Of a DNA stretch of 64,000 nt, positions 1-8,263 are shown in pieces (position 1 is the stretch's first letter; the number at the start of each line of letters is the position of its first letter). The position numbers and the translations under genes were made by a program. Below the pieces are notes generated by a model that worked only from the letters and a program-made list of their open reading frames with translations, did not search any database and had not been told where the DNA came from. This DNA comes from Afipia sp. Lineage in GTDB: Bacteria; Pseudomonadota; Alphaproteobacteria; Rhizobiales; Xanthobacteraceae. The stretch covers positions 81,057 through 145,056 of the forward strand of contig JAFVHU010000155.1 of the NCBI GenBank assembly GCA_017474385.1, written 5' to 3'.

Positions 1-1
1 C

Positions 2-457
2 ATCGCGCTCGATCCGAATGAAGTGAAGGCGCGCTATTTCTCCGGCGTCGCTGCCGAGCAGGACGGCCGCAAGGACGATGCCGTTACCATCTGGCGCGCG
101 ATGCTGGCGTCGGCGCCCGCCGATGCGCCGTGGCGTCCGCTGGTACAGGGCGCGCTGGCGCGCGTCGGGGTCGTTGCGCCCAAACTGTCCGACGACACCA
201 TCGCAGCCGCCAAGGATATGACCGAGGGCGATCGCAACACCATGATCCGCGGCATGGTGGATCGTCTCGCAACGCGGCTGAAGGACAATGGCAACGATGT
301 CGAGGGCTGGTTGCGGCTGGTGCGGGCATATATGGTTCTCGGCGAACGCGACAAGGCGCAAGCCGCGCTGATCGATGCGCGAGGCGCTGTCGGCAATGAT
401 GCCGGACGATTGCAGCAGTTGAACGACGGTCTTAAGAGCCTTGGGTTGGACGGATAG
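2..457 (+). CDS. ccmI: Cytochrome c biogenesis protein CcmI, C-terminal part
   Basis: The frame is open from the first bases, so the gene starts upstream and only about the last 151 residues are here. CcmI (CycH in rhizobia) is the periplasmic apocytochrome-binding chaperone of cytochrome c maturation system I. The visible part is Ala/Leu-rich helical repeat sequence of TPR type (for example GWLRLVRAYMVLGERDKA), as expected of its C-terminal domain. Identity rests mainly on position: ccmE, ccmF and ccmH follow on the same strand in the order of the rhizobial cycHJKL operon. The first in-frame start codon inside the window (GTG at 23) is internal and should not be taken as the start. Confidence 0.85.
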   Translation: MALDPNEVKARYFSGVAAEQDGRKDDAVTIWRAMLASAPADAPWRPLVQGALARVGVVAPKLSDDTIAAAKDMTEGDRNTMIRGMVDRLATRLKDNGNDVEGWLRLVRAYMVLGERDKAQAALIDARGAVGNDAGRLQQLNDGLKSLGLDG

Positions 458-499
458 GCGATACGATGCTCGCTGTTTCACATGAATCGTCTTTCATCA

Positions 500-611
500 C
501 CTCTCCCCGTTGGGGAGAGGTCGGATTGCGAAGCAATCCGGGTGAGGGGGATCGATTTCAGCGTTTGATACCGCACCCCCTCACCCCAACCCTCTCCCCA
601 ACGGGGAGAGG
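500..611. repeat. Intergenic long inverted repeat, REP/BIME-like
   Basis: Two arms of the form CCTCTCCCCGTTGGGGAGAGG followed by GGTGAGGGGG face each other (500-550 and 576-611). Each arm is itself a palindrome, and the left arm carries an extra 20-base palindromic insert with the core CGGATTGCGAAGCAATCCG. The element fills most of the ccmI-ccmE gap. An open frame through it (466-672) is repeat-derived and not a gene. Such palindromes are typical of Bradyrhizobium-group genomes; transcribed, it would form a long hairpin inside the ccm mRNA. Confidence 0.85.
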
Positions 612-661
612 GAGCTCATCTGTTTCGTGGCGGCAACCGCGCTCCAACTGGAACAATCCGC

Positions 662-1159
662 ATGACACGTAAGCAGCGGCGATTGACATTGATCGGGTGT
701 TCGCTGGCGGTGCTGGCGATTGCGGCGGCGCTCGTTCTCAACGCGCTGCGCGATTCCATCCTGTTCTTCTCGACGCCGACCATGGCCGCCGAAAAGCATA
801 TCCAGCCCGGCCAGCGCTTCCGCCTTGGCGGCATGGTGCGCGAAGGTTCGCTGGTGCGCGGCGAGCAGCTTAAAGTGAAATTTGAGGTCACCGATGGAAA
901 CGCAATTCTGCCGGTGACTTATCAGGGCATTCTTCCAGACCTGTTCCGCGAGGGGCAGGGCATCATTTCCGAGGGTGCACTCGACGCGCAGGGCGTGTTC
1001 AAGGCCGACACGGTGCTCGCCAAGCACGACGAAACCTACATGCCCAAGGCCGTCGCGGACGAGTTGAAAAAGACCGGCCACTGGAAGGACGACTACGACA
1101 AGAAGCCGCAAAAGACGCCTGGTGTGCAGGGTAGTGTTTCGGAAGGAATTCGGAAGTGA
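662..1159 (+). CDS. ccmE: Cytochrome c maturation haem chaperone CcmE
   Basis: 165 residues, the usual length for CcmE (CycJ). An N-terminal membrane anchor (about residues 8-29, [20 protein letters not shown]) is followed by a periplasmic OB-fold domain. The haem-binding signature is present as [10 protein letters not shown] near residue 120, with the His that binds haem covalently and the following Tyr. CcmE takes haem from CcmC and passes it to CcmF/CcmH for attachment to apocytochrome c. The 3' end overlaps ccmF by four bases (GTGA), so translation is probably coupled. The start ATG lies just past the palindromic repeat. Confidence 0.96.
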   Translation: MTRKQRRLTLIGCSLAVLAIAAALVLNALRDSILFFSTPTMAAEKHIQPGQRFRLGGMVREGSLVRGEQLKVKFEVTDGNAILPVTYQGILPDLFREGQGIISEGALDAQGVFKADTVLAKHDETYMPKAVADELKKTGHWKDDYDKKPQKTPGVQGSVSEGIRK

Positions 1160-3147
1160 TCGCCGAGGCGGGACATTACGCGCTGGTGCTGGCGCTGGTT
1201 CTGGCGCTGATCCAGTCGGTGGTGCCGGTGATCGGCACGCGTCTGCGCGATCCGGCGCTGATGAATGTCGCGCGCTCCACGGCGCTGACGCAGTTCGTGT
1301 TTGCCGCGCTGTCGTTCGCGGCGTTGACCTGGCTGCATGTCACGTCGGATTTCTCGGTCGCGAACGTCTATGAGAACTCCCATTCGCTCAAACCGATGAT
1401 CTACAAGATCACCGGCGTCTGGGGAAACCACGAAGGCTCGATGCTGCTGTGGGTGCTGATCCTGGCGCTGTTCGGCGCGCTGGTGGCGGCCTTCGGCAAC
1501 AACCTGCCGCGCACGTTGCGTGCGCTCGTATTGGCGGTGCAGGCGTGGATCGGCGCGGCGTTCTATCTGTTCATTCTCGCGACCTCGAATCCGTTCGCGC
1601 GGATCGCCAATCCGCCGATCGAAGGCCGCGACCTCAATCCGATCTTGCAGGACATCGGCCTCGCGATCCATCCGCCGATGCTCTACCTCGGCTATGTCGG
1701 ATTCTCGATTTCGTTTTCGTTCGCCGTCGCCGCGCTGATCGAAGGCCGCATCGATGCCGCGTGGGCGCGATGGGTGCGGCCATGGACGCTGATGGCGTGG
1801 ATATTCCTGACGCTCGGCATCGCGATGGGTTCATACTGGGCCTATTACGAACTCGGCTGGGGCGGCTGGTGGTTCTGGGACCCGGTGGAGAATGCCTCGC
1901 TGATGCCATGGCTCGCCGGCACCGCGCTGCTTCATTCCGCGGTGGTGATGGAAAAGCGTGATGCGCTGAAGGTCTGGACCATCCTGCTTGCGATCCTGAC
2001 ATTCTCGCTGTCGCTGCTCGGCACCTTCCTGGTGCGCTCCGGCGTGCTGACCTCAGTGCACACCTTCGCCAGCGATCCGGCGCGCGGCGTGTTCATTCTG
2101 ATGATCCTGTGCCTGTTCATCGGCGGAAGTCTCGGCCTTTATGCGTGGCGCGCCTCGGCATTGAAACAGGGCGGTTTGTTCGCGCCAATCTCGCGCGAGG
2201 GTGCTCTGGTGCTGAACAACCTACTGCTCACCACGGCCTGCGCCACCGTGTTCGTCGGCACGCTGTATCCGCTGGCGCTTGAAGTACTCACCGGCGACAA
2301 GATTTCGGTCGGCGCGCCGTTCTTCAATCTGACATTCGCGCCGCTGTTCTTGCCATTGCTGCTGGCGGTGCCGTTCGGCCCGCTGCTGGCGTGGAAGCGC
2401 GGCGACATCGTCGGCGCATCGCAGCGCCTGACCGCGGCGGGTATCGTTGCGCTGGTGACCATGGCGGTGCTGTGGGCGTGGACCAAGGGCGGTGGCGCGT
2501 TTGCGCCATTGATGATCGGCGTCGCAGCGTTCGTGGTGCTGGGCGCGCTCACCGACATTGTCGAGCGCACGCAACTGTTCCGCGCTCCGCTGCCGACATC
2601 GCTCAGCCGTGCACGTGGATTGCCGCGTTCGACCTGGGGGTCGGCGTTCGCGCATGCCGGACTTGGCATCGCGCTTATCGGGATTGTTTGCGAGACGACG
2701 TGGAACAGCGAGAGCATCGCGTCGATGCAGCCGAAGGATGTTGTCACCGTCGGCGGTTATCAGGTGCGACTCGATGACGTGACGCAACAGCAGGGCCCGA
2801 ATTACCGCGAGGCGATTTCGCATTTCACGGTGATGCTCGACGGCAAGACGGTCGGCATCCTGTCGCCGTCGAAGCGCAACTTCGCGACGCGCAACATGTC
2901 GACCACGGAGGCTGCACTGCTGACGCGCGGCGCGAGCCAGATCTACATCTCGCTCGGCGATGCTCACGCCGACGGATCGATTGCGGTGCGCATCTATCAC
3001 AAACCGCTGGTGCTGCTGATCTGGTTCGGGCCGGTGCTGATGGCATTCGGCGGGTTGCTGTCGCTGACCGACCGGCGGCTGCGCGTCGGCGCGCCGAAGC
3101 CTGCCAAGGCGAACAAGGCATCCGGCGCATTGCAGGCGGCGGAGTAG
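1156..3147 (+). CDS. ccmF: Haem lyase subunit CcmF
   Basis: 663 residues, normal for CcmF (CycK), a polytopic inner-membrane protein that, with CcmH and CcmI, attaches haem to apocytochrome c at the periplasmic face. Visible family marks are the WGNHEGS segment near residue 88 and the tryptophan-rich WWD motif [15 protein letters not shown] near residues 237-251. About 15 hydrophobic segments run through the protein, and a large periplasmic region precedes the last membrane segment (about residues 612-635). GTG is the start; the four-base overlap with ccmE supports it. Confidence 0.97.
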   Translation: MIAEAGHYALVLALVLALIQSVVPVIGTRLRDPALMNVARSTALTQFVFAALSFAALTWLHVTSDFSVANVYENSHSLKPMIYKITGVWGNHEGSMLLWVLILALFGALVAAFGNNLPRTLRALVLAVQAWIGAAFYLFILATSNPFARIANPPIEGRDLNPILQDIGLAIHPPMLYLGYVGFSISFSFAVAALIEGRIDAAWARWVRPWTLMAWIFLTLGIAMGSYWAYYELGWGGWWFWDPVENASLMPWLAGTALLHSAVVMEKRDALKVWTILLAILTFSLSLLGTFLVRSGVLTSVHTFASDPARGVFILMILCLFIGGSLGLYAWRASALKQGGLFAPISREGALVLNNLLLTTACATVFVGTLYPLALEVLTGDKISVGAPFFNLTFAPLFLPLLLAVPFGPLLAWKRGDIVGASQRLTAAGIVALVTMAVLWAWTKGGGAFAPLMIGVAAFVVLGALTDIVERTQLFRAPLPTSLSRARGLPRSTWGSAFAHAGLGIALIGIVCETTWNSESIASMQPKDVVTVGGYQVRLDDVTQQQGPNYREAISHFTVMLDGKTVGILSPSKRNFATRNMSTTEAALLTRGASQIYISLGDAHADGSIAVRIYHKPLVLLIWFGPVLMAFGGLLSLTDRRLRVGAPKPAKANKASGALQAAE

Positions 3148-3157
3148 GGCGATCGTT

Positions 3158-3811
3158 ATGCTGGAAAGCACACAAAGATCGTCGTCCCCGCGAAAGCGGG
3201 GACCCATAACCACCGAACTCTCGGCGGAAGTGGTTGCGCAGCCTCGAATCAAATCGAGCGACAGGGAGTATGGGTCCCCGCTTTCGCGGGGACGACATTG
3301 GATATGGGGTGAACGGCTGCGTGCCGCCATAACAGTCCTCTGGCTCGGTCTCGCATTCACATCGCCCACTTATGCCGTGCAGCCCGACGAGATCATGTCC
3401 GACCCCGCGCAGGAGGCGAGGGCGCGCAACCTGTCGCGCGAGTTGCGCTGCATGGTCTGTCAGAACCAATCGATCGACGATTCCGATGCGCCGCTGGCGC
3501 GCGATCTGCGCCTGCTGGTGCGCGAGCGCATCGCGGCCGGTAACACCGATCAGCAGGTGATGGACTTTCTCGTCGCGCGCTACGGCGAGTTCGTACTGCT
3601 CAAGCCGCGCGTGGAAAGCCGGACGCTGTTGCTGTGGCTGATTCCCCCGCTGGTCCTGGCCGGAGGCGGGCTGGCGCTCTGGTTCGGCAACCGCCGCCGC
3701 AACCGCGCCGCTTTGAACGAGGAGGGTGCGTCATTCCAACTCACCCCCGAGGAAGAGGCCCGGCTGGAGAAGCTGATTGCCAGTGAGGAACCGCCGAAAA
3801 AGCCCGTTTAG
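3158..3811 (+). CDS. ccmH: Cytochrome c maturation protein CcmH with repeat-encoded N-terminal extension
   Basis: CcmH (CycL) is the membrane-anchored thiol oxidoreductase that keeps the apocytochrome CxxCH cysteines reduced for haem ligation. The redox motif RCMVCQNQ lies near residues 97-104, followed by a C-terminal membrane helix (LLLWLIPPLVLAGGGLALWF) and an acidic tail. Oddly, the frame from ATG 3158 first reads about 50 residues through an inverted repeat before reaching a good signal sequence (RLRAAITVLWLGLAFTSPTYA). No ATG lies between the repeat and the signal; a GTG inside the repeat and a CTG at its end are the only in-frame alternatives. The core identity is secure, the start is not. 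Confidence 0.93.
   Translation: MLESTQRSSSPRKRGPITTELSAEVVAQPRIKSSDREYGSPLSRGRHWIWGERLRAAITVLWLGLAFTSPTYAVQPDEIMSDPAQEARARNLSRELRCMVCQNQSIDDSDAPLARDLRLLVRERIAAGNTDQQVMDFLVARYGEFVLLKPRVESRTLLLWLIPPLVLAGGGLALWFGNRRRNRAALNEEGASFQLTPEEEARLEKLIASEEPPKKPV
3181..3296. repeat. Palindromic repeat pair inside the 5' end of ccmH
   Basis: Two perfect 26-base inverted copies (3181-3206 and 3271-3296) each contain the hairpin GTCCCCGC-GAAA-GCGGGGAC. They enclose 64 bases of spacer. This is the common Nitrobacteraceae repeat that in frame encodes SSPRKRGPI. It sits between the end of ccmF and the signal sequence of ccmH and is in frame with ccmH. Confidence 0.9.
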
Positions 3812-3856
3812 CGGGCGTTTCGAGAGGCGGTTCCGGTCGGTATTTCGCGCCGGTTT

Positions 3857-3884
3857 CAGGGGCCGCTTGGGCCCTGTTTTTATT
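3857..3884 (+). terminator. Rho-independent terminator after ccmH
   Basis: A GC-rich hairpin with arms CAGGGGCC and GGCCCTG (one bulged G) and a short loop is followed at once by TTTTTATT. It lies 45 bases after the ccmH stop, before degP, and would end the ccmIEFH transcript. Confidence 0.75.
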
Positions 3885-4005
3885 ACAAAACATTAATTCC
3901 CCCGTCAGAGCGCGGTAAGGCCGCGTCCCCCATCTTCCAGAGCACAGGTGCACACTTGCACCGCGAGATTCGCCCCCCGTTTTCGCGCCCTCTTGGAGAT
4001 TGTTC

Positions 4006-5598
4006 ATGACCGACCGCCCCACCGATCTTTCCAAACTTCCATCCTACGTCGCTCCCCGCCGTTCCGTTTTCTCCGCGCGCAAGTTCGCGCTGATGGCCTC
4101 GGTGGTCGCGGGTTTCGGCGTCGCCGCCTATGGCTTCAGCCCCTCGAACAACTTCGACCTGCTCACCACGACCGCGCATGCGCAGGTCAACAAGGAAGTC
4201 CGTCAGGTTCAGCAGCCGATCGGCTTTGCCGACATCGTTGAGCGCGTGAAGCCGTCGGTGGTTTCGGTGCGCGTCAAGATCGCTGAGAAGGCAACCACTG
4301 GTGAAAACGCGAGCCCGGAAGACAATCCGTTCCCGCCGAACTCGCCGATGGAGCGCTTCTTCCGCCGCTTCGGCGGTCCGGATGGATTCCCCGGTGGCCG
4401 TGGTGGCCGCGGTGGTCGTGGCGGTGGTCAGATGACCGGGCAGGGCTCGGGCTTCTTCATCTCGGCTGACGGTTTCGCCGTGACCAACAATCACGTGGTC
4501 GATGGCGCCGACAAGGTCGAAGTCACCGCAGACGACGGCAAGGTTCACACGGCGAAGGTGATCGGAACCGATCCGCGCACCGATCTCGCGCTGATCAAGG
4601 TCGATGGCGTCAGCAACATGCCGTTCGCTAAATTGTCTGACGGTCAGCCGCGGATCGGCGACTGGGTGCTTGCGGTCGGCAATCCGTTCGGCCTCGGCGG
4701 CACCGTGACCGCTGGCATCGTTTCGGCCCGCGGCCGTGACATCGGCAACGGTCCGTATGACGACTTCATCCAGATCGACGCGCCAGTGAACAAGGGCAAC
4801 TCGGGTGGTCCGACCTTCAACACCGAAGGCGATGTTGTCGGCGTGAACACTGCGATTTATTCGCCGTCGGGCGGCAGTGTCGGCATTGCCTTCGCGATCC
4901 CGGCCTCGACCGTGAAGAGCGTTGTGCAGCAGCTCAAGGACAAGGGCACGGTCAGCCGCGGCTGGATCGGCGTTCAGATCCAGCAGGTGACGCCCGAGAT
5001 CGCAGAGAGCCTCGGCCTGAAGAAGACCGAAGGTGCGCTGGTTGCAGAGCCGCAGGCCAATGGTCCGGCCGCAAAGGCGGGCGTTGAATCCGGTGACGTC
5101 ATCACGCGGGTCAACGACCAGCCGGTGAAGGATGCGCGCGAACTCGCCCGCACCATCGGCAGCATGGCGCCGGGCCAGACGGTCAAGCTGGTCGTGGTCC
5201 ACAAGGGCCAGGACAAGATCCTCAGCATGACGCTCGGCGAATTGCCGAACGCCAAGGCTGCAAGTGCCGATACCGACCAGAAGGACAGCGGCAAGTCGAG
5301 CCGCGGCAACGTCACCGTGCCGAACCTCGGTCTGACGCTGGCGCCGGCGAACAGCGTTGCCGGTGCGGGCAAGGAAGGCGTGGTCGTGACCGACGTCGAT
5401 CCGAACAGCCCGTCGGCTGAGCGCGGCTTCAAGGAAGGCGACGTCATTCTCGAAGTCGCCGGCAAGCTGGTTTCGAACCCGGCTGAAGTCCGCGAGGCGA
5501 TCAACACCGCGCGCAACGAGAACAAGAACAGCGTTCTGGTTCGCGTGAAGTCCGGAGACTCGTCGCGCTTCGTCGCGATGCCGATCGCCAAGGGCTGA
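4006..5598 (+). CDS. degP: DegP/HtrA-type periplasmic serine protease (Do family)
   Basis: 530 residues from ATG 4006, which has GGAG seven bases upstream; the in-frame TTG at 4000 lacks spacing. A membrane or signal segment lies at about residues 26-46, then a Gly/Arg-rich linker (about 125-145) and a trypsin-like domain with the complete triad: His163 in NNHVVDG, Asp193 in RTDLALI, Ser266 in NKGNSGGP. Two PDZ domains follow (about 300-395 and 430-525). The family degrades or refolds damaged envelope proteins. Placement between ccm genes and a two-component pair matches the rhizobial order as I recall it. Confidence 0.95.
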   Translation: MTDRPTDLSKLPSYVAPRRSVFSARKFALMASVVAGFGVAAYGFSPSNNFDLLTTTAHAQVNKEVRQVQQPIGFADIVERVKPSVVSVRVKIAEKATTGENASPEDNPFPPNSPMERFFRRFGGPDGFPGGRGGRGGRGGGQMTGQGSGFFISADGFAVTNNHVVDGADKVEVTADDGKVHTAKVIGTDPRTDLALIKVDGVSNMPFAKLSDGQPRIGDWVLAVGNPFGLGGTVTAGIVSARGRDIGNGPYDDFIQIDAPVNKGNSGGPTFNTEGDVVGVNTAIYSPSGGSVGIAFAIPASTVKSVVQQLKDKGTVSRGWIGVQIQQVTPEIAESLGLKKTEGALVAEPQANGPAAKAGVESGDVITRVNDQPVKDARELARTIGSMAPGQTVKLVVVHKGQDKILSMTLGELPNAKAASADTDQKDSGKSSRGNVTVPNLGLTLAPANSVAGAGKEGVVVTDVDPNSPSAERGFKEGDVILEVAGKLVSNPAEVREAINTARNENKNSVLVRVKSGDSSRFVAMPIAKG

Positions 5599-5628
5599 TC
5601 CCGAAAAGTGGGTACCGGTTTTCGGATC
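5597..5628 (+). terminator. Hairpin overlapping the degP stop, GATCCCGAAAA repeat
   Basis: Arms GATCCCGAAAA and TTTTCGGATC (one bulged C) flank GTGGGTACCGG. The hairpin begins inside the degP stop codon. The sequence is a widespread rhizobial intergenic repeat and probably ends the degP transcript, although no long T run follows. Confidence 0.55.
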
Positions 5629-5724
5629 AGATCAGCCCACTTAGATAGCTAACCATCCGCGCAAGCGGATGAGGAATGGGGAGTTGTCGCCGGCAAAGTA
5701 GCCCCCGCCGACGGCTCCTTCCCG

Positions 5725-5747
5725 GGGACGGGCCAAAAGCCCGTCCC
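5725..5747. terminator. Perfect 9-bp hairpin
   Basis: GGGACGGGC and GCCCGTCCC are exact complements around the five-base loop CAAAA. TTG follows, but not a full T tract, so it may be a second degP terminator or only a structural repeat. Confidence 0.45.
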
Positions 5748-5897
5748 TTGTAATCAAGGCATGATGTGACTTTCTGCATCATGCAGGAATGCTTTCGATG
5801 GAAAACGCCCCCCTCCGTCGAAAGCGGCACGATCGCACTCCAGTCGGTCGTGCAATGCGGGCGGTGAAGTCCCCCAGCTTCGCCGCCCGTTCTCTTG

Positions 5898-5976
5898 CTA
5901 GTGGAGTGGATTTGACATTCGCTGCGCAACGAACAGCGAGTCCGCAAAGCGAATGTCAAATCCAAAACTCCACTAG
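5898..5976. repeat. MITE-like element 1 with CTAGTGGAG ends
   Basis: Left arm CTAGTGGAGTGGATTTGACA continuing to TTCGCT (5898-5923); right arm is its reverse complement (5948-5976) apart from a three-to-four-base insertion. The loop is about 24 bases. Ends are CTAG...CTAG. Confidence 0.8.
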
Positions 5977-5989
5977 AAACTTATATTTG

Positions 5990-6065
5990 CTAGTGGTCCG
6001 TCGATTCTAACATTCGCAAAGACGCCCGCTGAAATGGGGTGCGAATGTTAGAATCGGACCACTAG
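5990..6065. repeat. MITE-like element 2 with CTAGTGGTCC ends
   Basis: Left arm (5990-6018) begins CTAGTGGTCC and ends ACATTCGCA; right arm (6040-6065) is its reverse complement with a three-base difference. It lies 13 AT-rich bases after element 1 and shares its CTAGTGG ends and internal CATTCGC, so the two are related. Confidence 0.8.
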
Positions 6066-6168
6066 GGGGCTGGCCGCCGCGGGCACGTCATTCGCTGCCT
6101 TGCATGAGGACGATCATCGCGCCATGGTGACACAAAGCTCCGCTGCTCAGACCCAGACCGAATCACAG

Positions 6169-6849
6169 ATGCGACTGCTTATCGTTGAAGACGACCGCGA
6201 GTCGGCGGACTATCTCGTGAAGGCATTTCGCGAGGTCGGCCATATTGCCGACCATGCCAGCGACGGCGAAGAAGGCCTCGCGCTGGCCGAGTCCGGTGAC
6301 TACGACGTACTCGTGATCGACCGCATGCTGCCGAAGCGCGACGGGCTGTCGATCATCGGGACCCTGCGCGGCAAGGGCAATCACACACCGGCGCTGATCC
6401 TGTCGGCGCTCGGCCAGGTCGATGACCGCATCAAGGGACTTCGTGCCGGCGGCGACGACTATCTGCCGAAGCCATATTCATTCGCGGAACTGCTGGCTCG
6501 CGTCGAAGTTCTGTCGCGGCGTCACGGCGGCCCGTCCGAAGAAACGACCTATCGCGTCGGCGATCTCGAACTCGACCGGCTCTCGCATCAGGTCAAGCGC
6601 GGCGCCACCGAGATTACATTGCAGCCGCGTGAATTCCGGCTGCTGGAATATTTGATGAAGCATGCCGGGCAGGTCGTCACCCGCACCATGCTGCTCGAAA
6701 ACGTGTGGGACTATCACTTCGATCCGCAGACCAACGTGATCGATGTGCATATCTCGCGGCTGCGCTCCAAGATCGACAAGGGGCACGACAAGCCGCTGCT
6801 GCACACCATTCGTGGTGCCGGATACATGGTCCGTGACGGCATTCGGTAA
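6169..6849 (+). CDS. Two-component response regulator, OmpR/PhoB family
   Basis: Receiver domain followed by a winged-helix DNA-binding domain. From ATG 6169 (MRLLIVEDD) the acidic pocket is at residues 8-9, the phosphorylated Asp is Asp51 in LVIDRMLPK, and the switch Lys is in LPKPYSF; the usual Thr position is Ser (LILSALG). The DNA-binding half ends with HISRLRSKID and IRGAGYMV, typical of the family. Upstream in-frame starts exist (ATG 6124, TTG 6100), but none has a good ribosome site; I chose the one that begins at the domain. The sensor kinase overlaps the end by 17 bases. Confidence 0.93.
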   Translation: MRLLIVEDDRESADYLVKAFREVGHIADHASDGEEGLALAESGDYDVLVIDRMLPKRDGLSIIGTLRGKGNHTPALILSALGQVDDRIKGLRAGGDDYLPKPYSFAELLARVEVLSRRHGGPSEETTYRVGDLELDRLSHQVKRGATEITLQPREFRLLEYLMKHAGQVVTRTMLLENVWDYHFDPQTNVIDVHISRLRSKIDKGHDKPLLHTIRGAGYMVRDGIR

Positions 6850-8263
6850 ACTGATACGAACGACAGCGTTCCGGCTGACGCTGGTTTACCTGCTTCTGTT
6901 TGCGCTGTTTGCGGCGTCGCTGCTGGGCTACTTCGCCTGGAACACGCGGCGCATGATCACCGAACAGATCACCGACACCGTCAATTCCGAACTGAGCGAG
7001 CTGACCGAACAATACACAAAGGGCGGCCTGCGCGGGCTTGTCGCCGCGGTCGAGGGTCGCGCGTTGCGTCCGGGCGCCAATCTCTATCTTGTCACCACGC
7101 CGCAGGGGCAGGGCGTTGCGGGCAACGTCGCCTCGCTCGAACCGGGTGTGATGGATCATCCAGGCTGGGCCGAGACCTTTTACAAACGGCTGGAAGAGAC
7201 TGACACCAAGAACCATTTCGCGCTGGTGCGCGTGTCGCAGTTGTCCGGCGGCTTCCGGATACTGGTCGGGCGAGACCTTGAAGAGCGGCGGCGGCTGTTC
7301 GGCATCGTCGCCAAGGCCGCGCAATGGTCGGTGTTGATCGTGGTCGTGCTCGGTCTCGGTGGCGGCGTGTTCGTTGCGCGCCGTGTGCTGCGCCGGATCG
7401 ACGCCATGACCGGCACCACCCAGCGCATCATGGCCGGCGACCTGTCCGAGCGATTGCCGGTGGGGCGAAGCGGCGACGAGATCGACCGGCTCGCGGAAAA
7501 TCTCAACGCCATGCTGGAGCGCATCGAGGCGCTGATGGTCGGGCTCAAGGAGGTGTCCGACAATATCGCCCACGATCTCAAGACGCCGTTGACGCGGCTT
7601 CGCAACCGCGCCGAGGACGCACTGGCGAAATCCAGCAATGAAGGCGAATACCGCGCGGCGCTGGAACGCACCATCGAGGAATCCGACGGTCTGATCCGGA
7701 CCTTCAATGCGCTGCTGATGATCGCGCGCGCAGAATCCGGCCAGGCGCGCGACAACATGACTGATTTTGACGCGGCCGAAGTCGCTCACGGCATCCACGA
7801 ACTGTATGAGCCGCTGGCGGAAGACAAAGGCCTGACCCTTGAGGTCGCAGCCGACCCCGCCACAATTCACGGCAACCGCGAACTCATCAGCCAGGCGCTG
7901 GCCAATCTGGTCGAGAACGCCATCAAGTATGGCCAGCCGGTTGCTGTATCCGCATCTGCGGACGCCAATGCCGCCGCAAAATCCCCCGATATCCTGATCG
8001 AGGCGCGACGGCACGGGGACAATGTTCTTCTCAGTGTCACAGACCACGGGCCTGGCATTCCAGAGGCCGACCGTCAGCGCGCGGTCGAGCGGTTTGTCCG
8101 GCTGGAAGCCAGCCGCACCCAGCCCGGCTCCGGGCTCGGTTTGAGTCTGGCATCGGCTGTCGCAACGTTGCATGGTGGCGACCTGCGACTCGCCGACGGC
8201 CAGCCGGGGCTGTGCGTGACGCTTGTGATCCCGAGCCGGGGTGTGGAACAGAAGACTGTATGA
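6833..8263 (+). CDS. Sensor histidine kinase, HAMP type
   Basis: 476 residues from GTG 6833, overlapping the regulator gene. Two membrane helices (about residues 12-34 and 163-185) enclose a small periplasmic domain. A HAMP segment follows, then the HisKA box with the phospho-acceptor His247 in NIAHDLKTPLTRL, the N box LVENAIKYG, G1 DHGPGIP and G2 GSGLGLSLA. It is the partner of the adjacent OmpR-type regulator. Signal unknown; position next to degP would suit an envelope stress sensor, which is inference. The stop overlaps the glnE start (ATGA). Confidence 0.94.
   Translation: MTAFGKLIRTTAFRLTLVYLLLFALFAASLLGYFAWNTRRMITEQITDTVNSELSELTEQYTKGGLRGLVAAVEGRALRPGANLYLVTTPQGQGVAGNVASLEPGVMDHPGWAETFYKRLEETDTKNHFALVRVSQLSGGFRILVGRDLEERRRLFGIVAKAAQWSVLIVVVLGLGGGVFVARRVLRRIDAMTGTTQRIMAGDLSERLPVGRSGDEIDRLAENLNAMLERIEALMVGLKEVSDNIAHDLKTPLTRLRNRAEDALAKSSNEGEYRAALERTIEESDGLIRTFNALLMIARAESGQARDNMTDFDAAEVAHGIHELYEPLAEDKGLTLEVAADPATIHGNRELISQALANLVENAIKYGQPVAVSASADANAAAKSPDILIEARRHGDNVLLSVTDHGPGIPEADRQRAVERFVRLEASRTQPGSGLGLSLASAVATLHGGDLRLADGQPGLCVTLVIPSRGVEQKTV

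Larger units (their letters stand above)
5629..6168. other. Repeat-rich intergenic region, no gene supported
   Basis: About 540 bases without a convincing gene. It holds a nine-base-pair hairpin with loop CAAAA (5725-5747), an inverted repeat GCATGATG/CATCATGC (5759-5784), a hairpin with arms CGGGCGGTGAAG and CTTCGCCGCCCG (5858-5889), and two MITE-like elements listed separately. A minus-strand open frame (5627-5965) has no recognisable content and runs through these hairpins. The region must also carry the promoter of the response regulator gene; I could not place it with confidence. Confidence 0.7.

Noticed and set aside
466-672. Open frame of 68 codons between ccmI and ccmE
   Set aside because: It is a translation of the palindromic repeat; no ribosome site and no protein-like composition.
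3883-5202. 439-codon minus-strand frame opposite degP
   Set aside because: It is the antisense shadow of a conserved protease gene in high-GC DNA; rich in Arg, His and Asp without domains.
5627-5965. Minus-strand open frame of 112 codons in the repeat-rich gap
   Set aside because: It runs through several hairpins and one MITE-like element and is Cys/Arg/Gly-rich in the manner of random GC-rich sequence.
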